Below, in pieces: positions 13,021 to 25,500 of a stretch of DNA of 64,000 nt. This stretch comes from Strigamia acuminata (lineage: Eukaryota; Arthropoda; Chilopoda; Geophilomorpha; Linotaeniidae): the NCBI GenBank assembly GCA_949358305.1, contig OX442318.1, forward strand, positions 9,038,501 through 9,102,500, written 5' to 3'. The notes under the pieces are model-generated. The model did no database searches and was not told the origin of the DNA. It was given only the letters and a program-made list of their open reading frames with translations. Each line of letters opens with the position of its first letter. The first letter of the stretch is position 1. Position numbers and translations under genes: made by a program.

Positions 13021-14309
13021 GTTGAGTAAATACCTAAATGGTGATGATAGGGTTTGACGAGAGAATGAGTTTGATTTTTTTTTATTTCGACTTTCTCTTC
13101 TCCCCTCTGCATGAATTGGACCGGGCAAGTTTTTAGATGCCCTTGGGTACTTGCATGGTTCATCATCTAATGATTGAGGAATTAAGAAGTCAATTTTGAG
13201 GGTCATTATGATTAAGCTTGAATATTTCTCTTTAATGGATGATCATGTTGATATTTAGCTTCAGGGGGTGGGGTAATGAAACGAGGTTCCATTTTATGGG
13301 GTATAAATTTTAAATGGTACCTTTTTGTTTGACTTTTATTTTTTATTGTGTTCTAGGGGTGTGGGGGGAGTGTGGGTGGCATTTTTGAATTCCCCTACCC
13401 TTATAAGTTGGGAGTGAACAAATGATAAATAATAATGTAATGGGGGAGGGGGTTATTGAATAAAATAGGAGCTTGTTTTACAGAGGGGGGTGAAATTATA
13501 AAATCCATGTTGTATTGTGAGGAAATTGAAGTAGGGGGAGGAGGGAATGATTAAGAGGGTTGGAGTCAAGGGATATTATCAAGTATATATGGGGGTTGAA
13601 TATATTTTTTAAGTTTTATTTTGTGGGGGATAGAGAGACTATAGGTAATAAATTTTTTTTGACAGGGCTGCAAAGGTCCCACCAGTCTTGGGGGGGGGGG
13701 TAGCTGGGTTTTGGTTTTTTGTTTTTTTGATATATTCTTGCGTTAAAAAGTCGTTAACGTCAGAAGAATTGGTAGAATACGCTTTCGCGGTTCGTATTTG
13801 TACTGGAAATCGGGATCAAGCATGAGTTGACTTCGGTGTGCGTTGAGAGGGTTGGTCAGTTATGAATATTGTTGACATCATTCAGATAAGCAATGAAATT
13901 TGTATAAAAATTGCATTGTTACGTCTCATTCTGTGACAAAAGTGGTCTAATTTGATCGTCGAATAACATTCTCACCCACAATTCTCGATAGAGTGAATCA
14001 ATTTCTTGGCTTTTAATTTGCGGAGTTGTTTTTTGTTTGAGCTAATTGGTAAACAGCTGCTGCATAAGTCAGGTCAGGAGATAATTGTTGTTGAGGATTT
14101 TTCCATCGCAAATTAAATGATGGTTATAATTATGGATATGGGCAACAAGTCGGAAGAAGGTCATTTTGTGGTGGTGGACGTTGGGCATGTTTGCTTGGTG
14201 CTACAGTTTCAAGGTTGTTTTGTTTCTTGTTTTATTGGTTTGCTCAAGTGGGCCGTGGTGCTTTGGGCTGGGTTTTATTGGGTGAGTAATTGTTTGCTGG
14301 GAGGTCTAA

Positions 14310-14730
14310 AATGGTTAATTTTGATGTAATTTGGTCTAAAATTTGGTCTAAAATTGGCAATTCTGGTCTAAATGTGCCTAAGTTTGCTTTTGTTGGGTCT
14401 AAAATAGGTAATTCTGGTCTAAATATGTTCCAACTTGACAACACTGGTCTAAATGTGTCTAAAATTGAAAATTCTGGTCTAAATGTGTCTAAAATTGACA
14501 ATTCTGGTCTAAATGTGTCTAAAATTGATAATTCTGGTCTAAATATGTCTGAAATTGATAATTCTGGTTTAAATATGTCTAAAATTGACTACCCTGGTCT
14601 AAATATGTCTAAAATTGACTACCCTGGTCTAAATAAAGTCTGAAATTCACTACCCTGGTCTAAATATGTCTGAAATTGACATTTTCGATCTAAATATGTC
14701 TGAAATTGACATTTTCGATCTAAATATGTC
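14310..14730. repeat. 30-bp minisatellite
   Basis: Units of 30 bp carry TCTGGTCTAAATGTGTCTAA and AATTGACAAT. Copies in the middle are nearly exact and the edges are degenerate. Confidence 0.9.
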
Positions 14731-15539
14731 TAAAAAAAATTAAATTTTGGTGTTATTTGGTCTAAAAACTAATTTTAGGCCAGAAATTTAAAGACAACTC
14801 CAACTTTATGTTAGGGATTAAAAAAAGGCCAACTATTTAATCTTTTTTATTATTTTATAGACATGTTAGACCCTGAAACTTGCACCTTGTTTCATAGCTC
14901 AGCTCTAAAAACGAGTAAAACAATGTGAAAATGTTGCAGGTGAAATTGCACATTATTTTTTTTTGTCTCAAACCAAACTGGCGTGCACCTCCCAGGTGGT
15001 GTGCATATGAGACCCAGAGACCTTGAAATGGAATTAAATGCATTCTAACCCAGACAGACATTTTCCATAACTTTTTAAGCCCATTCAAAGTGGGTTACTC
15101 AAGAGTAAAAACAAAGGGAAAATTATTTTGGAGTTGACAAATTGGAATTACGTGAAAATTGGCATCGAAACGAGTCTCAGACATTTTTTTTTTTAGCTTG
15201 GTGGACCCCTGGGCTGTAAGGGGAAGGTGTATTAAGGTTAATAATCACCTGCTGCACAATAGGTCACCTGCTGATTCCTTTTTCTTATTTTTTTTGAGTG
15301 GATTTATTTTATTTTTTATTCCTGGCTTGTGGTGGTTATCATTTGTTTCTCCCAGGTTGTTACCACTGAGGGAGGGTGTTAAACATGATTTATACCTGTA
15401 ATGCTTAAGGTGGACAAGGCAGTGTTTGGATCTTGGGGAGGCGAGTTTTAAGGCAATTTTGAAATATATAATAAAAATAAAAATGGGATTTTTTTTTTTG
15501 AGGGAGTTTTTAGGTGAAAATTGGATTTTAGGGGGTTTT

Positions 15540-16150
15540 GGTAGGATTTTTAGGTCGTAGGAGTAAAATTGAATTTTTGGTAGGGTTTGAGAGGTAAATG
15601 TGTAGGTTTTATATGTTTTTAGAGGTAAAAACGTAGGTTTTAGAGGTTTTTAGAGGTGAAATTGAAGGTTTTTGAGGTAAAATCGTAGGTTTTGTAGGTT
15701 TTTTGAGGTAAAATCATAGGTTTTATAGGTTTTTTTGAGGTGAAATCATAGGTTTTATATGTTTTTTGAGGTAAAATCATAGGTTTTATAGGTTTTTTAA
15801 GGTAAAATCATAGGTTTTATAGGTTTTTTTGAGGTAAAATCATAGGTTTTATAGGTTTTTAGAGGTGAAATTGAAGGTTTTATAGGTTTTTGAGGTAAAA
15901 TCGTAGATTTTGTAGGTTTTTTTTAGGTAAAGTCATAGGTTTTAGAGGTTTTTAGACGTAAAATTGTAGGTTTTAGAGGTTTTTTGAGGTTAAATCATAG
16001 GTTTTATAGGTTTTTTGAAGTAAAATTATAGGTTTTATAGGTTTTTAGAGGTAAAATTGAATTTTTGTAGGTTTTTTTTATGTTTTTAAAGGTTAAATTA
16101 AATTTTTTTTAGGTTTTTAGGAGTAAAATTAATTTTTTTTTTAGATTTAT
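15540..16150. repeat. 31-bp minisatellite
   Basis: The repeats are TAGGTTTTATAGGTTTTTTG followed by AGGTAAAATCA, period about 31 bp with some length variants. The strand is strongly T/G-rich. Confidence 0.9.
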
Positions 16151-16834
16151 TTGGTTTTTAGGGATAAAATTTAAATATCAAGGCTAATATATGCATTTTT
16201 AATACCTAAAAAGACCTAAAGATAATTTCTATGTGAAAATAGTTGAAAGAGGGCTGAGGGTTGGTGGGTTATTCACTTTAAATTGATTGCAGCCATGTTT
16301 GTAGTAATAAAAGTCAATTTTATTCAATTATTCTGAATAAGGGGTTTTGTAATGGTTAAAAAATTGGGGTTTTCTCAAGGAAATTAGGGTTTTTCTAGTC
16401 GTCAGGGGGGGAAAAATCGTGAATGAGGGGTTATTTCGAGCGTTTAGGGGTTTTCTAGTGAAGAAGTGCAAGTTGTACTCCACGCTCAACAGATGTTGAG
16501 GGGTTGGCGTTGCTTGGGTCGCCGAGCGGAACCACAAGTTGCTCGAAAGAGAGCGAGAGAGAAGTCTCAGTCTTTAATCAAGGTCGTGGTTTTAAAATTC
16601 TTACATTTATTTATTTACTCTTGTTTTAAATTGTTTTTATTTTTGGTTTTTTGGTTTTTTTTTTGGTTTTTAATTTTATATGTGGAATGTTTTTATCCAC
16701 TGTAGGGCTTTACTTCCTCGTCCATTAAAGGATTTGTATGTAATTAATGTTTGTTTTTGGATTATTTTATTTTAGATGAGATGAAGGGCGCAGTTTGGGT
16801 TTTTTTGTTTTGTTTTTTTAAGGGTTTACAGTAA

Positions 16835-17160
16835 AATGCTAAAAAATGCTAAATTTTACAAAAAAAATGCTAAATTTTACAAAAAAAATGCTAAATTTTA
16901 AAAAAAAAATGCTAAATTTTACAAAAAAATGCTAAAATTTACAAAAAAAATGCTAAAATTTACAAAAAAAAATGCTAAAATTGACAGTAATATGCTAAAA
17001 AATGCTAAAAATCTACAGAAAAATACTAAAAAATGCTAAAATCAACAGAAAACTGCTAAAAATTTACAGAAAAAATGCTAAAACTGCTAAAATTTCCACA
17101 AAAACCTCTAAAAACATTAAAAAATTACAGAAAAAAATTGCTAAAAATATTCAAAACCAA
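16835..17160. repeat. 20-bp minisatellite
   Basis: The repeat unit is AAAAAAATGCTAAATTTTAC (20 bp), degenerating to the right. Confidence 0.9.
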
Positions 17161-17259
17161 TAAAAACTAAATTAAAAAAAAAAGTATATAATACCAATCT
17201 AAAAAAAATAAAAACAAGATTAAAACATGCGTGCAAAAGTGGTCTAAAACTCGTCATTT

Positions 17260-17701
17260 AACTCGCAGAAATTAATTGGCAAAGCAAAAAAATGGTAGCC
17301 GTGTTATCTTTGTCTAAGTCTCTCAATGAATGTATGAATGGAGTTCTTGGTTGTCCCGTCTCCCTGCCCTCCCATTGGCTGAGAGCCACAGGGCCACTTA
17401 AGAGAGACCAGTGGCGTTTCCTCAAGTGGTTGGAGAAGGGAGCAGTCGAGTGAAGGGTGCAGTTGTGACTACGACTTCGGCCCGACCAACTCGACCATCT
17501 TTTATCCCGTCCATTCACCAATCCTAAAAAAATCGTAACCAAACCCATTGATTTATCGCGACAAAGTGGCTCGTTGCAAGTGGATTTGCCCTCGAATCGA
17601 GCATGGAACGGAGTAGGAGCGACACCGAGTGCTACAGGCGCCGAGCCCCTCGTGAACCCCGCGACCGCCCGAACGAGTGCGTCGTCGCGCCGGGCTCTAG
17701 G
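17260..17701 (+). promoter_or_regulatory. Candidate internal promoter and leader exon of pnt
   Basis: A GC-richer island holds an inverted CCAAT box (CCATTGGCTGAG near 17372). An exon-like segment then ends in a TCTAG|GTGATG donor at 17702. The ATG at 17602 gives a basic 32-codon peptide (MERSRSDTEC...), but its phase does not fit the 19418 exon. Another frame ends in the right phase but lacks an ATG. It may therefore be a non-coding leader exon. Confidence 0.3.
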
Positions 17702-18019
17702 TGATGGAGATTTTCCAAAGTGTTTTCTAGTGAAGTTTGCGCTATTTGGTGCTAGTCAGTGTTGTGTGGTGTTGTGGTTGATGCTTGTGATGACCGGCTG
17801 GAAGATGGGCATAAAGTCTCATAGTAGAAAAGGTATTTTTTGGGTTTTTGTTTTTTGGTTTTTGTTTTTTTGTTTTGTGCGTGTTGGTGACATAATTAGG
17901 TCTTGTTTGAATGAATGGCAAATGGCGCGTGGGAGTGATGAGTCTTTTCTATGAATTGAATAATTAGTTTGGGCGATGTATTGATAGATAAAAAGGAATG
18001 AGAAAGAATGTTTTTATTA

Positions 18020-18060
18020 TGTTTTAATGGGGGATTTTTTTTTTTTTTTTTTTTTTGGGT
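18020..18060. repeat. T homopolymer tract
   Basis: An uninterrupted run of more than 20 T, simple sequence. Confidence 0.8.
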
Positions 18061-18174
18061 TTTATTGGTGGGGTTTTAGGGGTTGGTGGATTTTGGAGGA
18101 TGGATATGAATAAATGGATGTTTAAGGCAGGATTTAATTTGAATATGTTTTAGGGTTTTATGTATGAATAATTT

Positions 18175-18830
18175 TTTAAATTTTGTAGAAATTTTTAAAA
18201 TTTTATAGAAATTTTTAAAATTTTATTAGAAAATTTAAAATTTTGTTAGAAAATTCAAAATTTTGTTAGAAAATTCAAAATATTATTAGAAAATTAAAAA
18301 TATTATTAGAAATTAAAAATTTTATTAGAAAATTAAAAATATTATTAGAAAATTTAAAATTTTGTTAGAAAATTCACAATTTCATTAAAAAATTCAAAGT
18401 TTCATCAAAAAATTCAAAGTTTCATTTAAAAATTCAAAGTTTCATTTAAAAATTCAAAGTTTCATTTAAAAATTCAAAGTTTCATTTAAAAATTCAAAGT
18501 TTCATTTAAAAATTCAAAGTTTCATTTGAAAATTCAAAATTTTATTAAAAAATTCCAAAGTTTTATTTAAAAATTCAAAGTTTCATTTAAAAATTCAAAG
18601 TTTCATTTAAAAATTCAAAGTTTCATTTAAAAATTCAAAGTTTTATTTAAAAATTCAAAGTTTTATTTAAAAATTCAAAATTTTATTACAAAATTCAAAA
18701 TTTCATTACGAAATTCAAAATTTCATTAATAAATTCAAAATTTCATTAATAAATTCAAAATTTCATTACAAAATTCAAAATTTCATTACAAAATTCAAAA
18801 TTTCATTTGAAATTCCAACAAAATTCTCCA
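18175..18830. repeat. 20-bp minisatellite
   Basis: About 30 copies of a 20-bp unit AAATTCAAAGTTTCATTTAA, with a gradual shift of variant units from left to right. Confidence 0.9.
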
Positions 18831-19417
18831 AAACTGTTACAAAATCTCCAAATTTCAAAAAATCCTACACAAGACACATTACAGACTACACACTCAAAGA
18901 ACTTAAATAATTTTCTTAGCGACAACACTAACTTCACCTCAATACCACAGTTCTGATCCATAAACAACATTTCATGCACTTGCGGTTGTGACTAACCGAT
19001 GGAATGTCGAACAACTCCTCAAGTCTCCATCGCTACCAACACACCTATCGGTGAAACCTACCTCGAGAAATAGGTCGAAACTTGGCTTTATTTGACCGAT
19101 ATTTGATTTATGCTCCGCCAATTCACTTGTCATAACATAATGGACTCATTATGGGAGAGATGTGTGGTGTGGCAAATTCTAGATGACAAATTATGGGTCC
19201 TTTGAAATGATGTTCTTTTTTTGTTAATGTGATGACACGCTTTGGTCACTACACCCTCAATAATGTTGCTTTTTGAAGGTCGTTTGTTTATCATCATAAT
19301 TGTAGATTAGGAGTGAGAAATTTTTTTTTTTATAAATTTTTTTTTATGGTTTGGCTAGGATGGTTTTTAATTTAAATAATAATAATAATAATAATTTTTG
19401 TAATATTTGTTTTGTAG

Positions 19418-19534
19418 ATATCCCAGCACAAGTGCCACCATTGACTCCAGGGACAAATCAAAAGATGACCCAGGCATTGACAGCCAGTTTTAGCAGCTGG
19501 GAGAAGGAAAGGGAAAGACTTACTATGCCTAAAG
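19418..19534 (+). CDS. pnt: pnt exon: MAPK phosphorylation-site exon
   Basis: The acceptor is TTTGTAG and the donor AAAG|GTAAAT. It encodes 39 codons containing [10 protein letters not shown], where the Thr before Pro-Gly matches the MAPK-phosphorylated residue of PntP2 and ETS1. A helix with SWEKERERL precedes the PNT domain. Phase 1 at both ends. Confidence 0.92.
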
Positions 19535-22500
19535 GTAAATTTTATTTTAAGCTTTTAATTTTTTTTTTTAATTTTTTTTTTAATTTCTAAAATGTAAATT
19601 ATAATTTTTTTTTTTTGGTTTCTCATGACTGCACTTAACCTTTATTTCACTTATTATGAAAAGAAATTAAAGATATGCATCCCAAGGTCAACTTTTAAAA
19701 GAATTTTAAAGAAAATTTCTATAAAGTTGTGTAAAAATATATAAGTTTTCATTATAAGTTATAAGTTGGAAAAAAATTCAATCGCAAAACCTCTGATGTG
19801 AAACTGGGGCTCCCAAACTCCGGGGGTTCTCGAGTCGGAGAAATTAACCGTCGAAAGTGGATAATCGCAAACTTTGCGAAGATATGAAGCAAAATACTAA
19901 TTGTATGAATAACAAATAAATGATGCGGGACAGTTATAAAAAGTCGAGTTATAACGTTCCGCAGAAAGGCTTAAGCCGGGCCGCAACGCAAATAATAAAC
20001 GACATTTATGGATTATATTCATGTGACTATCTGAAGGTCTACGCCGTTGGAGCCTCGAGTTGGACGACAATTGTTTCCAACAGATGGTAAATGATTATAA
20101 TTCATAGATTGAAGTTCTTTGTGATGCGGGTACTCGGCTACACATGTATGGAGAACGTTTTCGGTGTGTGGGTGACGCGGCACATGTGCTTTTATTTCGT
20201 TCTGGTGGAAATTTCATTAAATGACGAACCATGGAAAAGAAGGTTAGTGAAAAGTGCCCTTTGCCGAGCAACTGAGTGGGTAGCTACGGTGACTTGAGGA
20301 CCGTTTCCCAGACGAACGGCTGCAATAAAATGGTAAGAAATGCCGCTCGGATGGGGAGATGAAGAGAGCACCTGCAAGCTGCTAGTTGCTGCTTGTTTTT
20401 GGCTTTTCCCCCTATCTATCGCTCTCTCTCTGTCTCACTCTGTCTCGCTTGTTGGGAGTTATAAATCCGCCTCAACATTCCCCCCTCATGGGACACTTTG
20501 CCGAAAGGACTTTCGAGAGGTAAGGTTCAATATTTAAATAATCTCGCTTTAAGTGGCCAGAGAATTGGATTTCTTTATGATAAAGGGACCAAGGGGCTTC
20601 GAAGTCAGTGCCGGATTACCAAATGGGCCACCTATGGGTCACCCTGCGACGACGGACCAAAATAATATTGATTTGATATTTAAAGTACTGAATAATATTG
20701 GACAATCCATAAATAACATCATTTATTTGTTGATCTTATATAATTACGATCAATTCGACGAGACGGAAACTTTATTAACCCTTTCAGTGTCGAGTATTTT
20801 TTGCATGCACAGACCGTCAGTATCAGGCACAACGTATGTTTAAATTTACTCTTCTGGGGCACCACTGGGGTTCTACTGGGGCACTTTGTAGTTGGGCCGG
20901 CTTTGTTGGGATGGAGAGTGACCCAGATTATGTCTTGTGGTTGTGTAACGGAAGTAAGGATAGTAATTTAAGGAAATTATGGTGTGGATTATGTAGACCT
21001 GGGATGCAGAAAGTGGAAGAAATACATTTTGACTGTGTGTTTTCAATAAATATTGTGGTTATGTGGTCATTTTTGTGGGTTAATTTTGGGTCAGTGTGTT
21101 TTATAATAAAGTTAGGAGACTTTTGACTTACCGCCAACTTGTTTTGATTGCAGATCCTCGGCTGTGGACAGAACAGGACGTGACCAGCTGGTTGTGTTGG
21201 GTGATCCGCGAGTTTAGTCTAGAAGGTGTCAACTTGCAGCACTTTGTCATGAAAGGCAAAGACATGTGCGCATTGGGAAAAGAAGCCTTTCTAGACCGTG
21301 CTCCACCGTTCATGGGAGATATCCTATGGGAACATCTGGACATCTTGCAAAAAGGTATTACCAGTCACAATTTATTAGGAAATAATCATGTCTTCAGCTA
21401 AGTACACACAGCACGGAATGGCAACTTTCCGTATGTGGCAAAAAGTTGACGTGGTACACACTTTGGTTGCACTTGCTCGGAAACGTTCTGGCAACGGGAA
21501 TTCTTTTTTTTTTCCGTTCGGATGGATTCGGCAAACGTATATCCAAAAGACGTGGTTCCCGATAACTCTGACCCAGTAGTACAGATAATTTCTTCTTGTG
21601 GCGAATCGCGTCAGGGAAATTCAGCAGTTAGCTCCAGCAATTCTTTGGCGTCACGTTCGTTGTGTTCCTTCGGTGTATTTCGTCGTATCCAAGTTTAGCG
21701 GTAAACTAACGGCTTTTGAATTTTACCCGCTCCCTTGTGTTTCCATTTGTAAGGGGTCGCTCGTATATCCAAAGCGGGCGGCGCGGATCGAAGTGATGGA
21801 TTTTACGACGATGGTGGACGTATTTATACATTATCGGATTGGAAATAGTGTTCTTCCCTTTCCCTTTCCCCTTTGCAACGAAAAGCCTTGTGTCTGTCTG
21901 TCTATAGGTATTTATTTATTTGGTTATTCCTGCGGACGGACGAAGCAAACGGGATGAAGTTATAACACAAACCTCCAATGTCAGGAAGTTTTTGGGCAAT
22001 ACGATTTCCCTTTTTTTATTTAGTTATTTAGATTCCTATTATTATCATTATTTATTTTTTATTTTTTCGGCTCTGTGGAAAAAATCAATTGGTTATGGCG
22101 ATATTTGGGTTTATAGCTTTTCTGCACTTTGCGCTTATAATTTCTTCTTGAATGCAAGCAGAAATATCGGCACAAGGATTTTTTAATGGTCAACCTAGAA
22201 ATTTGAGTTGGGAATTTTTATTTTTTTTTATTTTTTTTATTATTATGCAAAGTGGGACATTTGGTTTTGAAAATGAAATATTTTTGGGTGGTGTTGTTTT
22301 GATGGGGGTTTTGATATCCTGGTGTTGGTATGTGTTGCGTGACGCCATTTTTGAAATTGTGATTGAGATTTGATTTGTATGAATCTCAATTTGCATCGTT
22401 TGGATTGCGTGCAGTGATGATGTTTAGAGGAAGTTTGGAATTTTTCCATCGACACAAAATGTCCAGTGGTGCGTTGCATCCACATCCTGACCATCATTTC

Positions 22501-25500
22501 AGTCCTTTTGTGATTTTTATTCTAAATTTCTCTGTACATCCGTTGGCCTTTTTCGCAAGCTTTACTGACGTGATGGTTTTTTTTTTCCTTTTACCTTGGG
22601 TGTTATTCACCTTTTTTTATGCTTGTTAAGGCGTAAATTGTAAACCTAGAAAAGTTGTTAGTGGTTGAAATGTGGATTTTTGAAATTTGGATGTGAATGA
22701 AAGTTTGGAAGGTTTTTTTGAGAAAATTCGGAAGGATTGGTGGGAAAATACTGGAGAATTTGAAAAATATCAAGGATATTGTGAGAAATTCGAAAAAATG
22801 CATGAAAATTTTGAGAAATTCGAAAAAATGCATGAAAATTTTGAGAAATTCGAAAAAATGCATGAAAATTTTGAGAAATTCGAAAAAATGCATGAAAATT
22901 TTGAGAAATTCGAAAAAATGCATGAAAATTTTGAGAAATTCGAAAAAATGCATGAAAATTTTGAGAAATTCGAAAATTATTAAGAAAATACTGAAAAATT
23001 CGAAAAATAACCAAAAAAATTTGAAAAATTAGTAGAAAATTCGAAAAAAAATTTAAAATAGTTAGAAAATTACAAAAAAATAATTTGAAAAATTATTAAG
23101 AAAATATTAAAAACATAATTAAAAAAATTAGTGGAAAAATACCAAAAACATAATTCGAAATATTTACTAATTTTTTTAGAAAATAAAATAATTAAAAAAA
23201 AATATCCCGGAAACCTTAAAAAAAATAATTTTCAGAAAATCCAGCGATAAAAAAAATAATAAAAAAAAAAATATCCAAATAAACATCAACACACATCAGC
23301 AATTCTATTTATTCATTTTCCATTCCCCAAAAAATAAAAAATAAATAAAAAATAAAAAAAAACAACCCAAACTTAAAGGAATATTATCCATCCTGTTGTC
23401 GTCCGCTTTGTCCACACATTATTTCTCCTTTATTCATTTATTTACTCGACAGGAAATGCAATACTCATTGGAGCATTTCATTTTCATACATCGGCATAGC
23501 GAAGGAGGCTGCGAGCACATGGCGTTGGGCCAGTTCAAGTTGGGTGCCCCGTAATAATGTCCCACAACCAACGCCATCCAATCACAGCTTCGCCATTCAC
23601 CTCCTCCATATAAACCGAGCACTAGAAATGCTCCTAATATGAATTCGCGGACCCCTCCTACTCATCTTCCTGTTGATGCCACCTTTCCAATATTTAATTT
23701 TTCTATTTTTTTATTTTTTTACAATTAATTCGACTCTTTGTTGAGCTGGTTCTTTGCCCTCCTGGTTTCCTCTCGAACGTGTGTTTTCGGATATTTTGAT
23801 CCTGGCTTTTCAGTGGTCTGTCTGTGGTGTGCCGCAGATTATTTCGCCGGTTACTTTGCTGCTGGATCCGAGATTAAGTAAGTTTAGTAATGGTTTGTAG
23901 TTTGAGTGGTTTGTTGTTTGTTTTTCGGGTGGTTTTATGGGTGGGTTTTGGGGTTGTGGTGGTTGGGTTGGAAGTTGTAGGGAGTTTTTGGACGGGTTCT
24001 GATGGATTGGCAATTTGGGGTGAGGTTTTTTTGTGGGTTTATTGATTTTTTGTTGTTGGTGGAAGATTTTGATGGGTTACGTTGGGTGTTTTGAAAACAA
24101 GAGGTTGTTTTGATGATTTTTTTGGGATTTTGTAGGAGAATTTGATCGATATTTGATAAATTTTGTTTGTTTTTCAACAGGTTTTGTGACATTTTGTTCA
24201 TTTTTCAACAGATTTTGAGACATTTTGTTCATTTTGCAACAGATTTTGTGACATTTTGTTCATTTTGCAACAGATTTTGTGACATTTTGTTCATTTTGCA
24301 ACAGATTTTGAGACATTTTGTTCATTTTGCAACAGATTTTGAGACATTTTGTTCATTTTGCAACAGATTTTGAGACATTTTGTTCATTTTTCAACAGGTT
24401 TTGTTCATTTTGTTCATTTTTCAACAGATTTTCTGAAATTTTATCATTTTTCAACAGATTTTTTGAAATTTTGTTATTTTTTAACAGATTTTACGAAATT
24501 TTATCATTTTTCGACACATTTTACGAAATTTAGTCAATTTTTAACTAGATTTTGCGAAATATCGTTCATTTTACTACATTTCACTACATTTCGTCCATTT
24601 TCCAACAAATTCCGATCTATTATCTTCACTTTTCCCCCCAAAATCCCAATTTCCGCCCCCAATTCCACCAAATCCACCACCTGACGAATCCACTTATTCA
24701 CTAATTCATTCATTCTCTTGCAGACGTCGAACGCGAACGTGCGTATCTCGAAAATGTGCCAGCCAACTTCTACGAGTCCATGTGCATGCGCGAATTCACC
24801 GAATTTCTCGAACACGGCTACCCACTGCCCGATCAGAAGGTCACCCCAGTGATGAGCGCCGCCACGACAAACGGTAGCGGAACCCCATCAAACAACCACC
24901 AACAACAACAAACCGCCAGCGCCAACCCAACAAACTCATCCACCAACAGCAACAACAACGCCAACAGTCACACCCAGCCATACATGGAAGGTATAACAAC
25001 AAAAAAATAAAATTAAAAAATAAAAAAATCTCTCGTAAAAATTAATCTTGGAGTGACATCTGCACAGCAATTGGGTGCAGGTGTTGATGTGCACTGGTGG
25101 CTCTTTCTCTGCATGCTTGATGGGAAGTGGGGCAGGTGCTAGAACACCGGGCTCGAGCCACACATTGCGGCGGAGTGAGAAAGGCTAGTTGGAGGGCAAC
25201 ACACTCGCGAGCGAGTCATGTTAGGAAACCGCCCCGTTGGTTTGTTTGATTCGGCGAGTGTTTGGCGCGCGGTGATGTTACCCCGAGAAACGAGGACGCT
25301 CGTTTGGTTTTTCTCACTGCTCTAAGAGGTATGGGACGCGAAGAATGGATTTGTATGTGAGAGGATGTTTTTTTTTTTGGGGTTTTAATTTGGTATTGTT
25401 TTGGGAGGGGGAAATGAGTTTTTTTTTTTGGTTTGGTTGATGTGCGGGATGATGAGTCAGTTGGAAAGTGGGACGAAATTTGCAAGCGGCCATTTTGAGG

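Larger units (their letters stand above)
1255..19417 (+). other. Long 5' intronic / intergenic region
   Basis: About 18 kb without a certain exon. It carries the separately listed minisatellites (4.2, 7.9, 9.1, 10.6, 14.3, 15.5, 16.8, 18.2 kb), TIR elements (2.4 and 6.2 kb), a palindrome (12.3 kb) and candidate leader exons. A fragment near 2120-2150 (ACCGGGTGGCCCAAATAAAA) resembles a DNA-transposon terminus. The rest is plain AT-rich sequence. Confidence 0.5.
21355..24723 (+). other. pnt intron
   Basis: It contains the minisatellites at 22.8 and 24.2 kb and A/T-rich simple sequence at 23.0-23.4 kb. A less biased stretch at 23420-23660 shows no recognisable protein. Confidence 0.7.

Noticed and set aside
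20770-20835. piggyBac-like end (TTAACCCTTTCAGTGTC)
   Set aside because: Resembles TTAA-CCCTTT termini, but no matching inverted end or second TTAA was found at a sensible distance.
20553-20843. 96-codon plus-strand frame after the candidate internal promoter
   Set aside because: No recognisable domain, lies in a pnt intron between certain exons, and no splice sites link it to them.
22785-24600. Regular 30/31-bp repeats resembling a CRISPR array
   Set aside because: Units are contiguous with no unique spacers, and the context is a eukaryotic intron.
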